Notes under the pieces: generated by a model | Database searches by the model: none | What the model was told of the DNA's origin: nothing | Seen by the model: the letters and a program-made list of their open reading frames with translations, nothing else | Position numbers and translations under genes: made by a program | DNA from: an uncultured Lachnospiraceae bacterium | Lineage (GTDB): Bacteria > Bacillota > Clostridia > Lachnospirales > Lachnospiraceae | Length of the DNA stretch: 29,826 bases | Reading direction: 5' to 3' | Assembly: GCA_910578605.1 (NCBI GenBank) | Contig: CAJTQG010000026.1 | Coordinates: 8,260-38,085 of the forward strand | Part shown: in pieces, positions 7,275 to 16,600 of the stretch | Layout: every line of letters begins with the position of its first letter | Numbering within the stretch: position 1 is the first letter of the stretch

Positions 7275-10200
7275 ATGAGTACATCTTACCAGGAAAACAT
7301 GATTGCAAGATATCCATTTAATGATGCATCCAACATAGGAAAAGATATTTCCGGAAATCATAATGATGCAATGCCTATGGGTAGCAATGCACCTATCATC
7401 ACTGCAGTGGATGGCAGAAATGCCGTTTCCTTAAGCGGAGGACCAAACGGAAGCTCCTATTTAGAGCTTCCTAAAGACATTTTTAGCAAAATAAACGATA
7501 ACACTGGTATTACAATTGCCACATGGGTGAACTACAATCCAAGCGGCAATGTATGGGAACGTATTATTGACTGCGGAAAAGGTCAGACCGGTCCTTATCT
7601 GTTTTTAACAAGAGAGCTTCGAGGTGTCTGCTTTAACGGAGAAGATATCGTCTCCGACCCTGTAAAAACTAACCCTGCTGGAGAATGGCGGCATATTGCC
7701 ATGACTGTCACACCTACAAAGAGCGGCACTGTAGGAAATGCAGGTCCTATGATTTACATTAACGGAGAGGTTGCCCATGACGGCAAAATCAGTCAGACAA
7801 CAAGCGGTCTTTACGGAAAACTTCGTGAATGGTTCTCTACATTAGAAAATCCTGACAACTATTGCTGCAACTATATCGGAAGATCCCAATACCAGGCAGA
7901 CGGGGACTTTTTCGGTTCCTTCTCTGATTTCCGCATTTATGCAGATGCACTCTCCTCCGATGAAATTATTGATATTATGTGCGAAGCACTTACAGAGGAG
8001 GAAATTATCAGACTGGCAAGGGATAAATATTTATCCTTCCCAACTAAGATTGTAACCGAGGATATTCCTCTGCCTACTACTATGATGGGAGATAAGGTTC
8101 AAGTCAGATGGACAAGCAGCGACCCGGAAGCCTTCTCCAACGATGGTAAAATACAACCAATCAGCGATGCAACAGGAGTAACCTTAACTGCCACACTGAC
8201 AATGGGTAATTCCAGCACAAGCAAATCCTTCCGTATTTCCGTTGTTCCCGCTCACATCCCTCCGTATACATTGACTATTCATGGAGGAAAAAAGATATTA
8301 GATATAAGCGACACTTTATACGGATTATTTTTTGAGGATATTAACAACTCTGCCGACGGCGGTATCTATGCAGAGCTTGTTATGAACCGCTCCTTTGAAG
8401 CCTTCACCTATCATGTGTATGATCCTCGTTCCGGCGAGAATGGTGTATCCTCTGGAAGAAACCGCACTCCCCTTGCAGGATGGTTTGGAGATATAGACAA
8501 GCTTACCGTATGCAGCACAGGCGGTTTAAATGAATTTTTCGGCATTGACGATGAGGACAACAACTCTCACTATGTGACAGCTGCCGACGGTGCTGTCATT
8601 ACAAACCGTGGTTTTTCTGACCGCAATAATTTATGCTCCATGTTTATCAGACAAGGTGAAAGCTATGATTTTACAGTGTGGGCAAAGACAGAAGGGGAAG
8701 GCTCCATTGATATCCAATTGAAGGATGCACAGGGAAACCCCATTAGTGACAAAGCAACCATTTCTGTAAGTGGCAATACATGGGCCAAATATGGTGTGGA
8801 CAACAAAGTGTCCATCACTGGTACTGCTACTGTTCTCGGACAGTTAGAGCTTACCTTCCACGGAGAAATCAGCGTAGACATGATTTCCCTGTTTCCTCAG
8901 AATGTTTGGGGCGCTGACCAGGAGCCATCCTCCCAAACAGCACACGCTAACTACACAAATAACAGCAATTACCGACTTCGCCGGGATATGGTACAGATTT
9001 TGGCAGACCTGCACCCTACTTTCCTTCGTTTTCCAGGAGGCTGCATCTCTGAGGGCTCTTGGATATGGGAAAATGTATATGACTGGAAGGATTCTGTAGG
9101 ACCTGTTGAGACCCGCAAAGAAAACTTTAATGTGTGGGGTTACGATATGACTATGGGGCTGGGATACTTTGAATACTTCCAGTTAGCGGAGGATTTAAAC
9201 GCAACACCACTCCCTGTTATGGCATGCGGCGTGCTATGTCAGGCTCGTTCCAACTATGCTAACCCCTGCTGCGGCGCTCTTCGTGATAAGTACATTAAAA
9301 ACTTTACAGACTTAATTGATTTTGCAATTAACACAGACACAGAAAATAATAAATGGGCTAAGCTTCGTAAAGAAATGGGACATGAGGCTCCATTTGATTT
9401 ACATTATTTAGGTATTGGTAATGAAAACTGGGAGCCTAAATTTATGGCCAATTTTGAAATATTCTATAAAGAAGTCAAGGATCATCTAAAGAAACATTAT
9501 CCTGACTACCCAATGGAAATTATTTCCACAGTAGGTCCTCAGGCAGATGATAACGCCTATAAAGAATGCTGGAAATTTATTGCCGGCGGCAATACCGGCA
9601 CTGCCCAGATTGCATTCAGTGACGGAAAGGAAAGTCACACTGAGACCGTTACCTGGTATGAGAATCAGCCTAATTATATGGATACGATTGCTGACGAGCA
9701 CTACTACAGACCAAATCACTATATGCTGAACAATGCAGACCGCTATAACTATTACTACAGAGCATACAATCCGGACGGCTCCATCAAGGAAAATGAAATT
9801 TCTAAAGTATTTGTAGGTGAATATGCCTCCAACGATAAAAACACATTGGCAGGTGCTATCAGTGAAGCTGCCATTATGACAGGCTTTGAGAAAAACTCCG
9901 ATGTAGTACGCTTAGCAGCCTATGCACCTTTGTTTAACAAAGTGTTGACAGATGGAACATACAGATGGACTCCTGATTTAATCTGGTTTGACGATGAGAC
10001 CGTATGGAGAACACCAAACTATTATGTACAGCAGTTATACGCTAAATATTTGGGAACGGAACTTTTAGAAACCTCCTTCTCCACCTATTATGATGGAATA
10101 AAAATGAACCTAACTCCAAAGGGAGGCATTGAAATTGCTACTAGAAACGCAGATGTATTAATTAAGAGAGTAACAGTTACTTCCAATGATACTAACATTG

Positions 10201-11021
10201 TTCTTCTAGACACCGACTTTACAAACGGAATGCCGGATGGTTTTGCCCTAATTCCAGGCTCAGGGGAAGTGACATTTATTCGCTCCGGGAAAGAATCCGG
10301 CATGCTTTTAACTAATAATAATGGTACTATGAGCGGTATATACAATATCAATACTAACTGGACAAATTATACCGTTACCGTAAAAGCCATAAAGCTTGCA
10401 GGAAACGACGGCTTCTTTGTAGGTGCAGGCGTAACTGATATCAAAACAGATTCCAAAAATTGTTTGGAATACGCCATTGCCTTAGATTCCGACACAACGG
10501 GCTTAAAGGTATTTAAACAGGGCATCGAGGGCTATACATTAGGAGATTTTGCCACAAGTAAATGTGCCGGCAACTTAAGAGATGCCTGCTATGAACCAAT
10601 AAGCTGCAATAAGGAATATACCATTACCTTTAACTATGGTGGTTCTTGCGGCAAAAATCTAGTATGTTCCTACACTGATGGCACTACCGTTTCCAAAGTA
10701 TTAGATTATAAACTAGAGGCATACAACAGTGATATTTACCACAGTGTAACAAAAAATGACAATCAGGTATTTGTCAAACTGGTAAATGCAGATATGGAAG
10801 CAAAACAGACCAAATGTATTTTTGACAGCTTAAAGGTAGCTTCGTCCATTAAAACTATCACCTTATCAGGTGATGCTGCATTGCTCCATGTTCCAAATGT
10901 GAACCAGAAAAATGATGAAAAAATTATGCCTGTTGAGAGTACAGTGGAATGCAAAGGAAATGAGTGTACCATTACTCTCCCTGCTAACTCCGTTACGATT
11001 CTTGTGATGGATTTAGTATAA
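7275..11021 (+). CDS. Multidomain GH51 alpha-L-arabinofuranosidase with LamG-type N-terminus
   Basis: Expected to remove terminal alpha-L-arabinofuranosyl groups from arabinoxylan, arabinan or related oligosaccharides. The 1249 residues read as a LamG/concanavalin-like sandwich (about 10-235, starting IARYPFNDASN), an atypical bacterial Ig-like domain (about 240-325, with WTSSDPEAFS), and the GH51 catalytic region from about 330 (LYGLFFEDINNSADGG). A carbohydrate-binding-like sandwich is inserted near 440-540. The acid/base is probably E717 in GIGNENW and the nucleophile E849 in VGEYAS. The C-terminal beta domain has a second sandwich-like insertion (about 975-1165) and ends in LPANSVTILVMDLV. 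The ATG at 7275 has AGGAG eight bases upstream; an in-frame TTG 35 codons earlier is poorer. No signal peptide, membrane anchor or sortase motif is visible, so it is predicted cytoplasmic, which is odd for such an architecture. Substrate preference is not determined. Confidence 0.9.
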   Translation: MSTSYQENMIARYPFNDASNIGKDISGNHNDAMPMGSNAPIITAVDGRNAVSLSGGPNGSSYLELPKDIFSKINDNTGITIATWVNYNPSGNVWERIIDCGKGQTGPYLFLTRELRGVCFNGEDIVSDPVKTNPAGEWRHIAMTVTPTKSGTVGNAGPMIYINGEVAHDGKISQTTSGLYGKLREWFSTLENPDNYCCNYIGRSQYQADGDFFGSFSDFRIYADALSSDEIIDIMCEALTEEEIIRLARDKYLSFPTKIVTEDIPLPTTMMGDKVQVRWTSSDPEAFSNDGKIQPISDATGVTLTATLTMGNSSTSKSFRISVVPAHIPPYTLTIHGGKKILDISDTLYGLFFEDINNSADGGIYAELVMNRSFEAFTYHVYDPRSGENGVSSGRNRTPLAGWFGDIDKLTVCSTGGLNEFFGIDDEDNNSHYVTAADGAVITNRGFSDRNNLCSMFIRQGESYDFTVWAKTEGEGSIDIQLKDAQGNPISDKATISVSGNTWAKYGVDNKVSITGTATVLGQLELTFHGEISVDMISLFPQNVWGADQEPSSQTAHANYTNNSNYRLRRDMVQILADLHPTFLRFPGGCISEGSWIWENVYDWKDSVGPVETRKENFNVWGYDMTMGLGYFEYFQLAEDLNATPLPVMACGVLCQARSNYANPCCGALRDKYIKNFTDLIDFAINTDTENNKWAKLRKEMGHEAPFDLHYLGIGNENWEPKFMANFEIFYKEVKDHLKKHYPDYPMEIISTVGPQADDNAYKECWKFIAGGNTGTAQIAFSDGKESHTETVTWYENQPNYMDTIADEHYYRPNHYMLNNADRYNYYYRAYNPDGSIKENEISKVFVGEYASNDKNTLAGAISEAAIMTGFEKNSDVVRLAAYAPLFNKVLTDGTYRWTPDLIWFDDETVWRTPNYYVQQLYAKYLGTELLETSFSTYYDGIKMNLTPKGGIEIATRNADVLIKRVTVTSNDTNIVLLDTDFTNGMPDGFALIPGSGEVTFIRSGKESGMLLTNNNGTMSGIYNINTNWTNYTVTVKAIKLAGNDGFFVGAGVTDIKTDSKNCLEYAIALDSDTTGLKVFKQGIEGYTLGDFATSKCAGNLRDACYEPISCNKEYTITFNYGGSCGKNLVCSYTDGTTVSKVLDYKLEAYNSDIYHSVTKNDNQVFVKLVNADMEAKQTKCIFDSLKVASSIKTITLSGDAALLHVPNVNQKNDEKIMPVESTVECKGNECTITLPANSVTILVMDLV

Positions 11022-11071
11022 CCCATTATAATCATAATGGACAAACCTTTGCATTTAACATTTAATGTAAT

Positions 11072-11112
11072 AAAAAAACGCCACACTAAATAATTAGTGT
11101 GGTTGTTTTTTT
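11072..11112. terminator. Bidirectional intrinsic terminator
   Basis: CCACACTA (11081-11088) pairs with TAGTGTGG (11095-11102) around a six-base loop. There is a T-rich run on the right and an A run on the left, so it can serve both the GH51 gene and the convergent HD-domain gene, whose stop codon is at 11116. Confidence 0.9.
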
Positions 11113-11115
11113 GCC

Positions 11116-11730
11116 TTATATTTCATTGTCATACAAGTCATATTGAAGACTTTTCATCAATTCCTTATATAATCTTTGCTTTTCTTTTATTATCTTTAAG
11201 CCGGTAGCTGTCACACAGTGATATTGGTAGTGGTCAGAATATATTTTCCGCTCACACATTCTCTCATATACCTTTTGATAGCTGCATGCCCCTTTCAGTC
11301 CCTCCTCCAATCCATCTCTCACCATAGAAAGCACACCGCTTTCATCAAGGCAATCTGCCTCTATCAATAAAATTTGTTCTATGGATGTCTGTGGCTCGTA
11401 TATAATTTCCTTATTTCTATGATAAATAATGTTCCTGCACACCTTATCAATAAAATTCTGTCCACAGCCCTCCTTCTCTAAATATTCCCTGCAAATTCTG
11501 GCCCCCTGTCTGGGATGGTCTTGTGGGGAAACAGTATAACCTACATCATGAAAAATTACGCTGGTCAACACAATTTCCTCGTCTGCCTCCTCTGTCTTCA
11601 GCAAGCGTTTGGCCCACATAAAAACCCTCTTCGTATGCTCTAGTCTGCTGCGATACCCATATTTTTTTTCATGCTCTGGATGCTTTGCAAACTGTTCCTC
11701 TACATATAAAAATGCTTTTTCGTAATCCAT
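11116..11730 (-). CDS. HD-domain metal-dependent phosphohydrolase
   Basis: A 204-residue protein of the HD superfamily, whose members hydrolyse phosphate esters or nucleotides with bound divalent metals. The canonical ligands are visible in order: H32 (LEHTKRV), H61-D62 (FHDVGYT) and D126 (EADCLDESG), with extra histidines at 72 and 104 (IIYHRN). Spacing and length fit small single-domain HD proteins such as the YedJ/YpgQ-like group, but the substrate cannot be told. It is encoded 76 bases downstream of the rhomboid-like gene in the same direction and probably shares its promoter. The ATG has AAGGG about 11 bases upstream. It ends at the bidirectional terminator shared with the GH51 gene. Confidence 0.82.
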   Translation of the reverse strand: MDYEKAFLYVEEQFAKHPEHEKKYGYRSRLEHTKRVFMWAKRLLKTEEADEEIVLTSVIFHDVGYTVSPQDHPRQGARICREYLEKEGCGQNFIDKVCRNIIYHRNKEIIYEPQTSIEQILLIEADCLDESGVLSMVRDGLEEGLKGACSYQKVYERMCERKIYSDHYQYHCVTATGLKIIKEKQRLYKELMKSLQYDLYDNEI

Positions 11731-11806
11731 AGGCCGGCATTCCCTTCTATCACCTTATATACCTTAAGTTTATTATACCTAACCAAAATAGTTCTTGTCT
11801 TTACTT

Positions 11807-12646
11807 TTATTTGTGTTCATGGGTAAATAAATGATCCTGACAATATTCATATCCTCCACTACACTTTGAACAATAGCGGAATACCAAATCCTCTCCGTCC
11901 TCCGGTGTTCTGCCGCATACCGCACACTTGTGAGTCACACCCTTTGCTTGAACCATCTGTTTTTTATACTGCTTTTTTCTCCTTATCTCTGAAGGAGAGA
12001 TTCTCTTGTAATTCCTTGTGGCAAAGAAAAATACAATAAAATTCAAAAATGACAGGACAATTGATATTCTCACTCCATATACAAAGCCCTTTGTTCCTGG
12101 ATAAATCAAAAGCTTTCCAATAGAAATAAAGTTATATACATACAGCACACCGTCTAATATTGCAAGCCATTTTATTTTTACAGGAATAATACCCATAAGA
12201 AACAGCTGCATATTCGGAAAACAGGTGGCAAATGCAAAAAAGGACGCCATATATACATAGTAAGTGCTAGGAGTCATACCTGGTACATGGAATATGAAAT
12301 ATACCAGCATTGTCCCCAATGCCATTATAATAATTCCGGAAAATACATATAAGTTAAATCGAAATGCCCCCCAATAATTTTCCAGGCTTGAGCCAATCCA
12401 ATAAAACAAGTACAGCATAAAGATTGTCCAAATACTGAACTCATCAGGAATGGTTATAATCCATGTGACAAGCCTCCACACCTGTCCCCTCATGACTAAC
12501 TCCGGATACAGGGGGAGGAGATTATAAATCGTCGGATTTATATAATATAAAATATATCCGACTCCAAATCCAATCAACATATATAATATTAAGTTGTGTA
12601 TGGCAAATCTGCCAAATTTACGTTCCAGTTTGCTTAATAAACTCAT
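11807..12646 (-). CDS. Rhomboid-like membrane protein with C-terminal cysteine/histidine cluster
   Basis: A 279-residue polytopic membrane protein. The rhomboid hallmarks are the WRLVTW motif (57-62) in the first luminal loop and GSSLENYWGAFRFNLY (85-100) in the second and third helices. Six or so hydrophobic segments lie between 18 and 210. Active rhomboid proteases carry GxSG in helix 4 and a histidine in helix 6; here the helix 4 region reads YYVYMASFFAFA and no such histidine is visible, so it is probably catalytically inactive. After the last helix comes a basic stretch (212-238) and a CxxC...CxxC cluster (C241, C244, C259, C262) with C269 and four histidines in the last 11 residues, a likely zinc-binding module in the cytosol. 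Start at 12646 is set by AGGAG just upstream; an earlier ATG at 12661 overlaps that site. Function unknown. Confidence 0.75.
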   Translation of the reverse strand: MSLLSKLERKFGRFAIHNLILYMLIGFGVGYILYYINPTIYNLLPLYPELVMRGQVWRLVTWIITIPDEFSIWTIFMLYLFYWIGSSLENYWGAFRFNLYVFSGIIIMALGTMLVYFIFHVPGMTPSTYYVYMASFFAFATCFPNMQLFLMGIIPVKIKWLAILDGVLYVYNFISIGKLLIYPGTKGFVYGVRISIVLSFLNFIVFFFATRNYKRISPSEIRRKKQYKKQMVQAKGVTHKCAVCGRTPEDGEDLVFRYCSKCSGGYEYCQDHLFTHEHK

Positions 12647-12677
12647 ATGACTCCTCTCCATGCAATGTTGTGGGGTT

Positions 12678-12743
12678 ATTCGCTGTTTTCATTCATTGTT
12701 TAATGAGGGACTGTCAAACGAAAACGTCAGACAGCCCCCGAAT
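12678..12743 (-). ncRNA. Candidate structured 5' leader of the rhomboid-like operon
   Basis: Three nested or adjacent stems fit a three-way junction. ATTCG (12678-12682) pairs with CGAAT (12739-12743). Inside it lies TCATT/AATGA (12693-12706), directly adjacent to GGGACTGTC/GACAGCCCC (12707-12738), which has one G-T wobble and an inner ACG/CGT stem. The predicted transcript start (near 12746) lies at its 5' edge. There is no U-tract, so it is not a plain terminator. It matches no riboswitch class I know. Confidence 0.5.
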
Positions 12744-12752
12744 CATAAAGCC

Positions 12753-12781
12753 ATTATAGTAATTTTCCAGCTATTTGTCAA
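12753..12781 (-). promoter_or_regulatory. Consensus sigma-A promoter for the rhomboid-like operon
   Basis: The minus strand reads TTGACA (12776-12781), 17 bases, then TATAAT (12753-12758): a perfect match in both boxes and spacing. It abuts the stop codon of the LysM gene (12782-12784) and starts a leader of about 100 bases. Confidence 0.88.
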
Positions 12782-13327
12782 TTATATTTCTTTTTTAATA
12801 CACTTTACAAAATCCTCAATATCCATATCATACTGTGCCAATACATCAGAAAGCTTTTCTTCACCGGTGAGAACTATTTCATCCCTTGACATCTGCTGCA
12901 TTTCCTCCTGGCTGCTCTCACTATACTCCTCCTCAGGCTCTATATGACTCTGGCAGCAAGGTTCCACCTCTTCGGTTTCCATAAATTCTGATCTTGCTTC
13001 CATGCCGTTATCCATCACTTGATTTCTATTATTGTTCATTCCGCCCACATTATTCATATTTTCATCAAAATCGTTCTCCGCCATTCCTCTCGTATTCATC
13101 ATACCTGTTCTTGGCTGTGGTGTTCGAATCGGAATACAAATCTCCTGACCAATCCTTAAATTATAAATATTGATAAACGGATTTGCTGAGATGATCTCTC
13201 CTACCGGAACACCGTAATGTCTGCTCATGGCATATAAGGTATCCCCTCTTTGAACCTGATGCACAATACCTCTGCATCTCCTGCAATAGCATATATTTCT
13301 ACCTTGATTTTGCATATTTTGTTCCAT
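12782..13327 (-). CDS. LysM-domain protein with acidic tail
   Basis: A 181-residue protein with one LysM domain at about 22-67 (VHQVQRGDTLYAMSRHYGVP ending GQEICIP), a fold that binds peptidoglycan or chitin-like glycans. Just before it is a cysteine-rich CYCRRCRG motif (13-20). The middle is Asn/Met/Gly-rich and the C-terminal third very acidic, ending with EDFVKCIKKEI. No signal peptide is visible, which points to a protein acting inside the mother cell, for instance in spore coat or cortex assembly (in the manner of SafA-type LysM proteins); that is inference. The ATG at 13327 has GGAGA just upstream; the ATG at 13339 overlaps that site and is less likely. A promoter is seen at 13394-13422, and the rhomboid-like operon has its own promoter immediately downstream. 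Confidence 0.82.
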   Translation of the reverse strand: MEQNMQNQGRNICYCRRCRGIVHQVQRGDTLYAMSRHYGVPVGEIISANPFINIYNLRIGQEICIPIRTPQPRTGMMNTRGMAENDFDENMNNVGGMNNNRNQVMDNGMEARSEFMETEEVEPCCQSHIEPEEEYSESSQEEMQQMSRDEIVLTGEEKLSDVLAQYDMDIEDFVKCIKKEI

Positions 13328-13393
13328 AACTATCTCCATTCTATTTTTCAGCTGTTACTATGGTTTACCCATTGTAATATCTATTTTCATCAT

Positions 13394-13422
13394 ATAATAT
13401 GCATAATTTTATAGTAAGTGAA
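13394..13422 (-). promoter_or_regulatory. Promoter candidate for the LysM gene
   Basis: The minus strand has TTCACT (13417-13422), a 17-base spacer and TATTAT (13394-13399). The start would be near 13387, leaving a 60-base leader. Confidence 0.5.
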
Positions 13423-13441
13423 TATGTTTTTGCAGTACAAC

Positions 13442-13472
13442 AAAGTGGCAGATATTAGCTATTTGTCACTTT
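13442..13472. promoter_or_regulatory. Palindrome just upstream of the activase promoter
   Basis: AAAGTGGCA (13442-13450) and TGTCACTTT (13464-13472) form nine-base arms with one mismatch around a 13-base centre. It ends three bases before the -35 box, a typical place for an activator or repressor operator. The regulator is unknown. Confidence 0.45.
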
Positions 13473-13475
13473 ATG

Positions 13476-13504
13476 TTGAATTTTGCAAAATAATCGGTTA
13501 TACT
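13476..13504 (+). promoter_or_regulatory. Sigma-A promoter for the activase gene
   Basis: TTGAAT (13476-13481), a 17-base spacer and TATACT (13499-13504). The start is expected near 13511, giving a leader of about 92 bases with no obvious structure. Confidence 0.65.
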
Positions 13505-13602
13505 AAGTAACGTTATTTCATATTTAACATATTTAATAGGAAACTATTTTGTTTTTCCTCTTGATTTATTATAAAGATAAAAGAAAGGATTATAGATAGA
13601 TT

Positions 13603-16600
13603 ATGACAACTCCTACTTATTCTTTAGGTATTGATATCGGTTCTACTACCGTAAAAATAGCAATTCTGGATTCTGACAACCAAATTGTATTTTCTGATTA
13701 TAAACGTCACTATGCCAACATACAGGAGACACTGGCCTCCCTGATTGCCCTGGCAAAAGAACAGCTTGGGGAAATAGCACTCTCCCCTGTCATTACCGGC
13801 TCTGGTGGATTGACTTTGTCAAAGCATTTAAATATTCCCTTTGTGCAGGAAGTGGTGGCTGTCTCCACTGCCCTGAATGATTATGCACCTCACACGGATG
13901 TAGCGATTGAATTAGGAGGTGAGGACGCAAAAATCATTTACTTTACAAACGGAGTGGAACAGAGAATGAACGGAATCTGTGCAGGGGGAACCGGTTCTTT
14001 TATTGATCAGATGGCTTCCCTGCTGCAGACGGACGCAGTGGGCTTAAACGAATATGCGAAAAGTTATCAGGCTATATATCCTATTGCTGCTAGATGCGGC
14101 GTATTTGCCAAAACCGATATTCAGCCTTTAATTAACGAAGGAGCCACAAAGGAGGACTTATCCGCCTCCATTTTTCAAGCTGTTGTCAATCAGACAATAA
14201 GCGGACTTGCCTGTGGAAAACCAATTCGAGGAAATGTAGCGTTTTTAGGCGGCCCCCTTCATTTCCTGTCGGAATTGAAAGCTGCCTTTATCCGCACTTT
14301 AAATTTAACAGATGAACAGATAATTGCCCCAGACCATTCCCACCTCTTTGCCGCAGTGGGCTCCGCCTTAAATTATAAGCCGGAAGTTTTAGTGCCTATT
14401 TCTGAACTCCATGAAAAATTAAATCAAGGTATTGAGATGGATTTTGAAATTAAACGTATGACACCCCTGTTCGAATCCGAGGCTGATTATGATAAATTCA
14501 GCAACCGCCACAACTCCCACAGTGTAAAAACAGGCATTTTAGAACAATATAAAGGCAAATGCTTTTTAGGGGTAGATGCAGGCTCCACCACAACAAAGGT
14601 AGCCCTGATTGGGGAGGACGGCACCTTGCTGTACTCCTTCTACAGCAATAATAACGGAAGCCCCCTTGCTACTACTATCCGCTCCATTCAGGAAATCTAT
14701 AAAAGACTTCCTAAAGAGGCAACCATTGTATACTCCTGCTCTACAGGATACGGAGAACATTTAATTAAGGCTGCCCTTATGCTGGACGAGGGTGAGGTGG
14801 AGACCGTATCCCACTACTATGCCGCCTCCTTCTTTGAGCCAGAAGTGGATTGTATTTTGGATATTGGCGGACAGGATATGAAATGCATTAAAATTAAAAA
14901 TCACACAGTAGACAGTGTACAGTTAAACGAAGCCTGCTCCTCCGGCTGCGGCTCCTTCATCGAAACCTTTGCCAAGTCTTTAAATTATTCTGTACAGGAC
15001 TTTGCAAAGGAAGCTTTGTTTGCCCAAAACCCTGTAGATTTAGGTACCCGCTGTACGGTTTTCATGAATTCCAATGTGAAGCAGGCTCAGAAGGAAGGGG
15101 CTCAGGTCAGCGATATTTCTGCAGGGCTGGCTTATTCGGTCATTAAAAATGCACTGTTTAAGGTTATCAAAATTACCGATCCAAAAGATTTAGGCGACAA
15201 AGTGGTAGTTCAAGGTGGAACCTTCTACAATGACGCTGTGCTGAGAAGCTTTGAGATGATTGCCGGCTGTGAGGCTGTTCGTCCGGATATTGCAGGTATA
15301 ATGGGCGCCTTTGGCGCTGCTTTAGTGGCAAGAGAGCGATACGAAGATGGTGTGCAGACTTCCATGCTCTCCATTGCAAAAATAAATGAATTAAAGTATG
15401 AGACAACAATGGCAAGATGTAAGGGCTGTACAAACAATTGTCTCTTAACAATCAACAAATTCAGCGGCGGGCGTCAATATATTACAGGAAATCGCTGTGA
15501 GAGAGGCATTGGCAAAGCAAAAAACAAAGAAAACATCCCCAATCTTTTTGAGTATAAAAATAGACGTTATTTTGATTATGAACCACTGTCGGAAAACGAG
15601 GCCCTTCGGGGAACCATCGGTATTCCAAGAGTGCTGAATATGTATGAGGATTTTCCGTTTTGGGCTGTTTTCTTTAAAGAATTAGGCTTTAAAACCGTTT
15701 TGTCCCCACAGTCTACCAGGCAGATTTATGAGCTTGGAATTGAATCTATTCCTAGTGAGTCGGAATGCTATCCGGCAAAGCTTGCCCATGGACATGTATC
15801 CTGGTTGATTAAGCAGGGAATTACACAGATTTTCTACCCTTGCGTACCATATGAAACACAGGAATTTCCAGAAGCTAACAATCATTACAACTGTCCTATT
15901 GTTACTTCCTATGCTGAAAATATTAAAAACAATGTGGAGGAAATTAAAAACGAAAATATTCGCTTTTTAAATCCATTTTTGGCCTTCACAAACCGGGAAG
16001 TTTTAACAAATCGACTGATAGAAGTTTTTACAAAGGATTTTGATGATATCCCCTCAGAGGAAATTCGAAAAGCTGCCCATGCCGGATGGAACGAGCTTAT
16101 TCATGCCCGCCGTGATGTCCAGAAAAAAGGGGAGGAAACCTTACAATATCTAAAAGAAAACAATAAACGAGGCATCGTCTTAGCCGGCCGCCCTTACCAT
16201 GTAGACCCGGAAATCAACCATGGTATCCCAGAGTTGATTACTTCCTACGGCATTGCTGTACTGACTGAGGATTCCATTTCTCACTTAACGAAGGTGGAGC
16301 GTCCCCTGATTGTTATGGACCAGTGGATGTATCACTCCCGTTTATATGCAGCAGCTAACTATGTAAAAACGGTAGATTATCTGGATTTAATTCAGCTTAA
16401 CTCCTTTGGATGTGGCTTAGATGCTGTGACAACGGACTGTGTCAATGATATATTGACCAAATCCGGCAAAATTTACACTGTATTAAAGATTGATGAGGTA
16501 AATAACTTAGGCGCCGCCCGCATTCGTATCCGTTCCCTTCTCTCTGCTATTAAAGTGCGGGAAAAACAGAAGATGACAAGGGATATTCAGCCTTCCTCCA

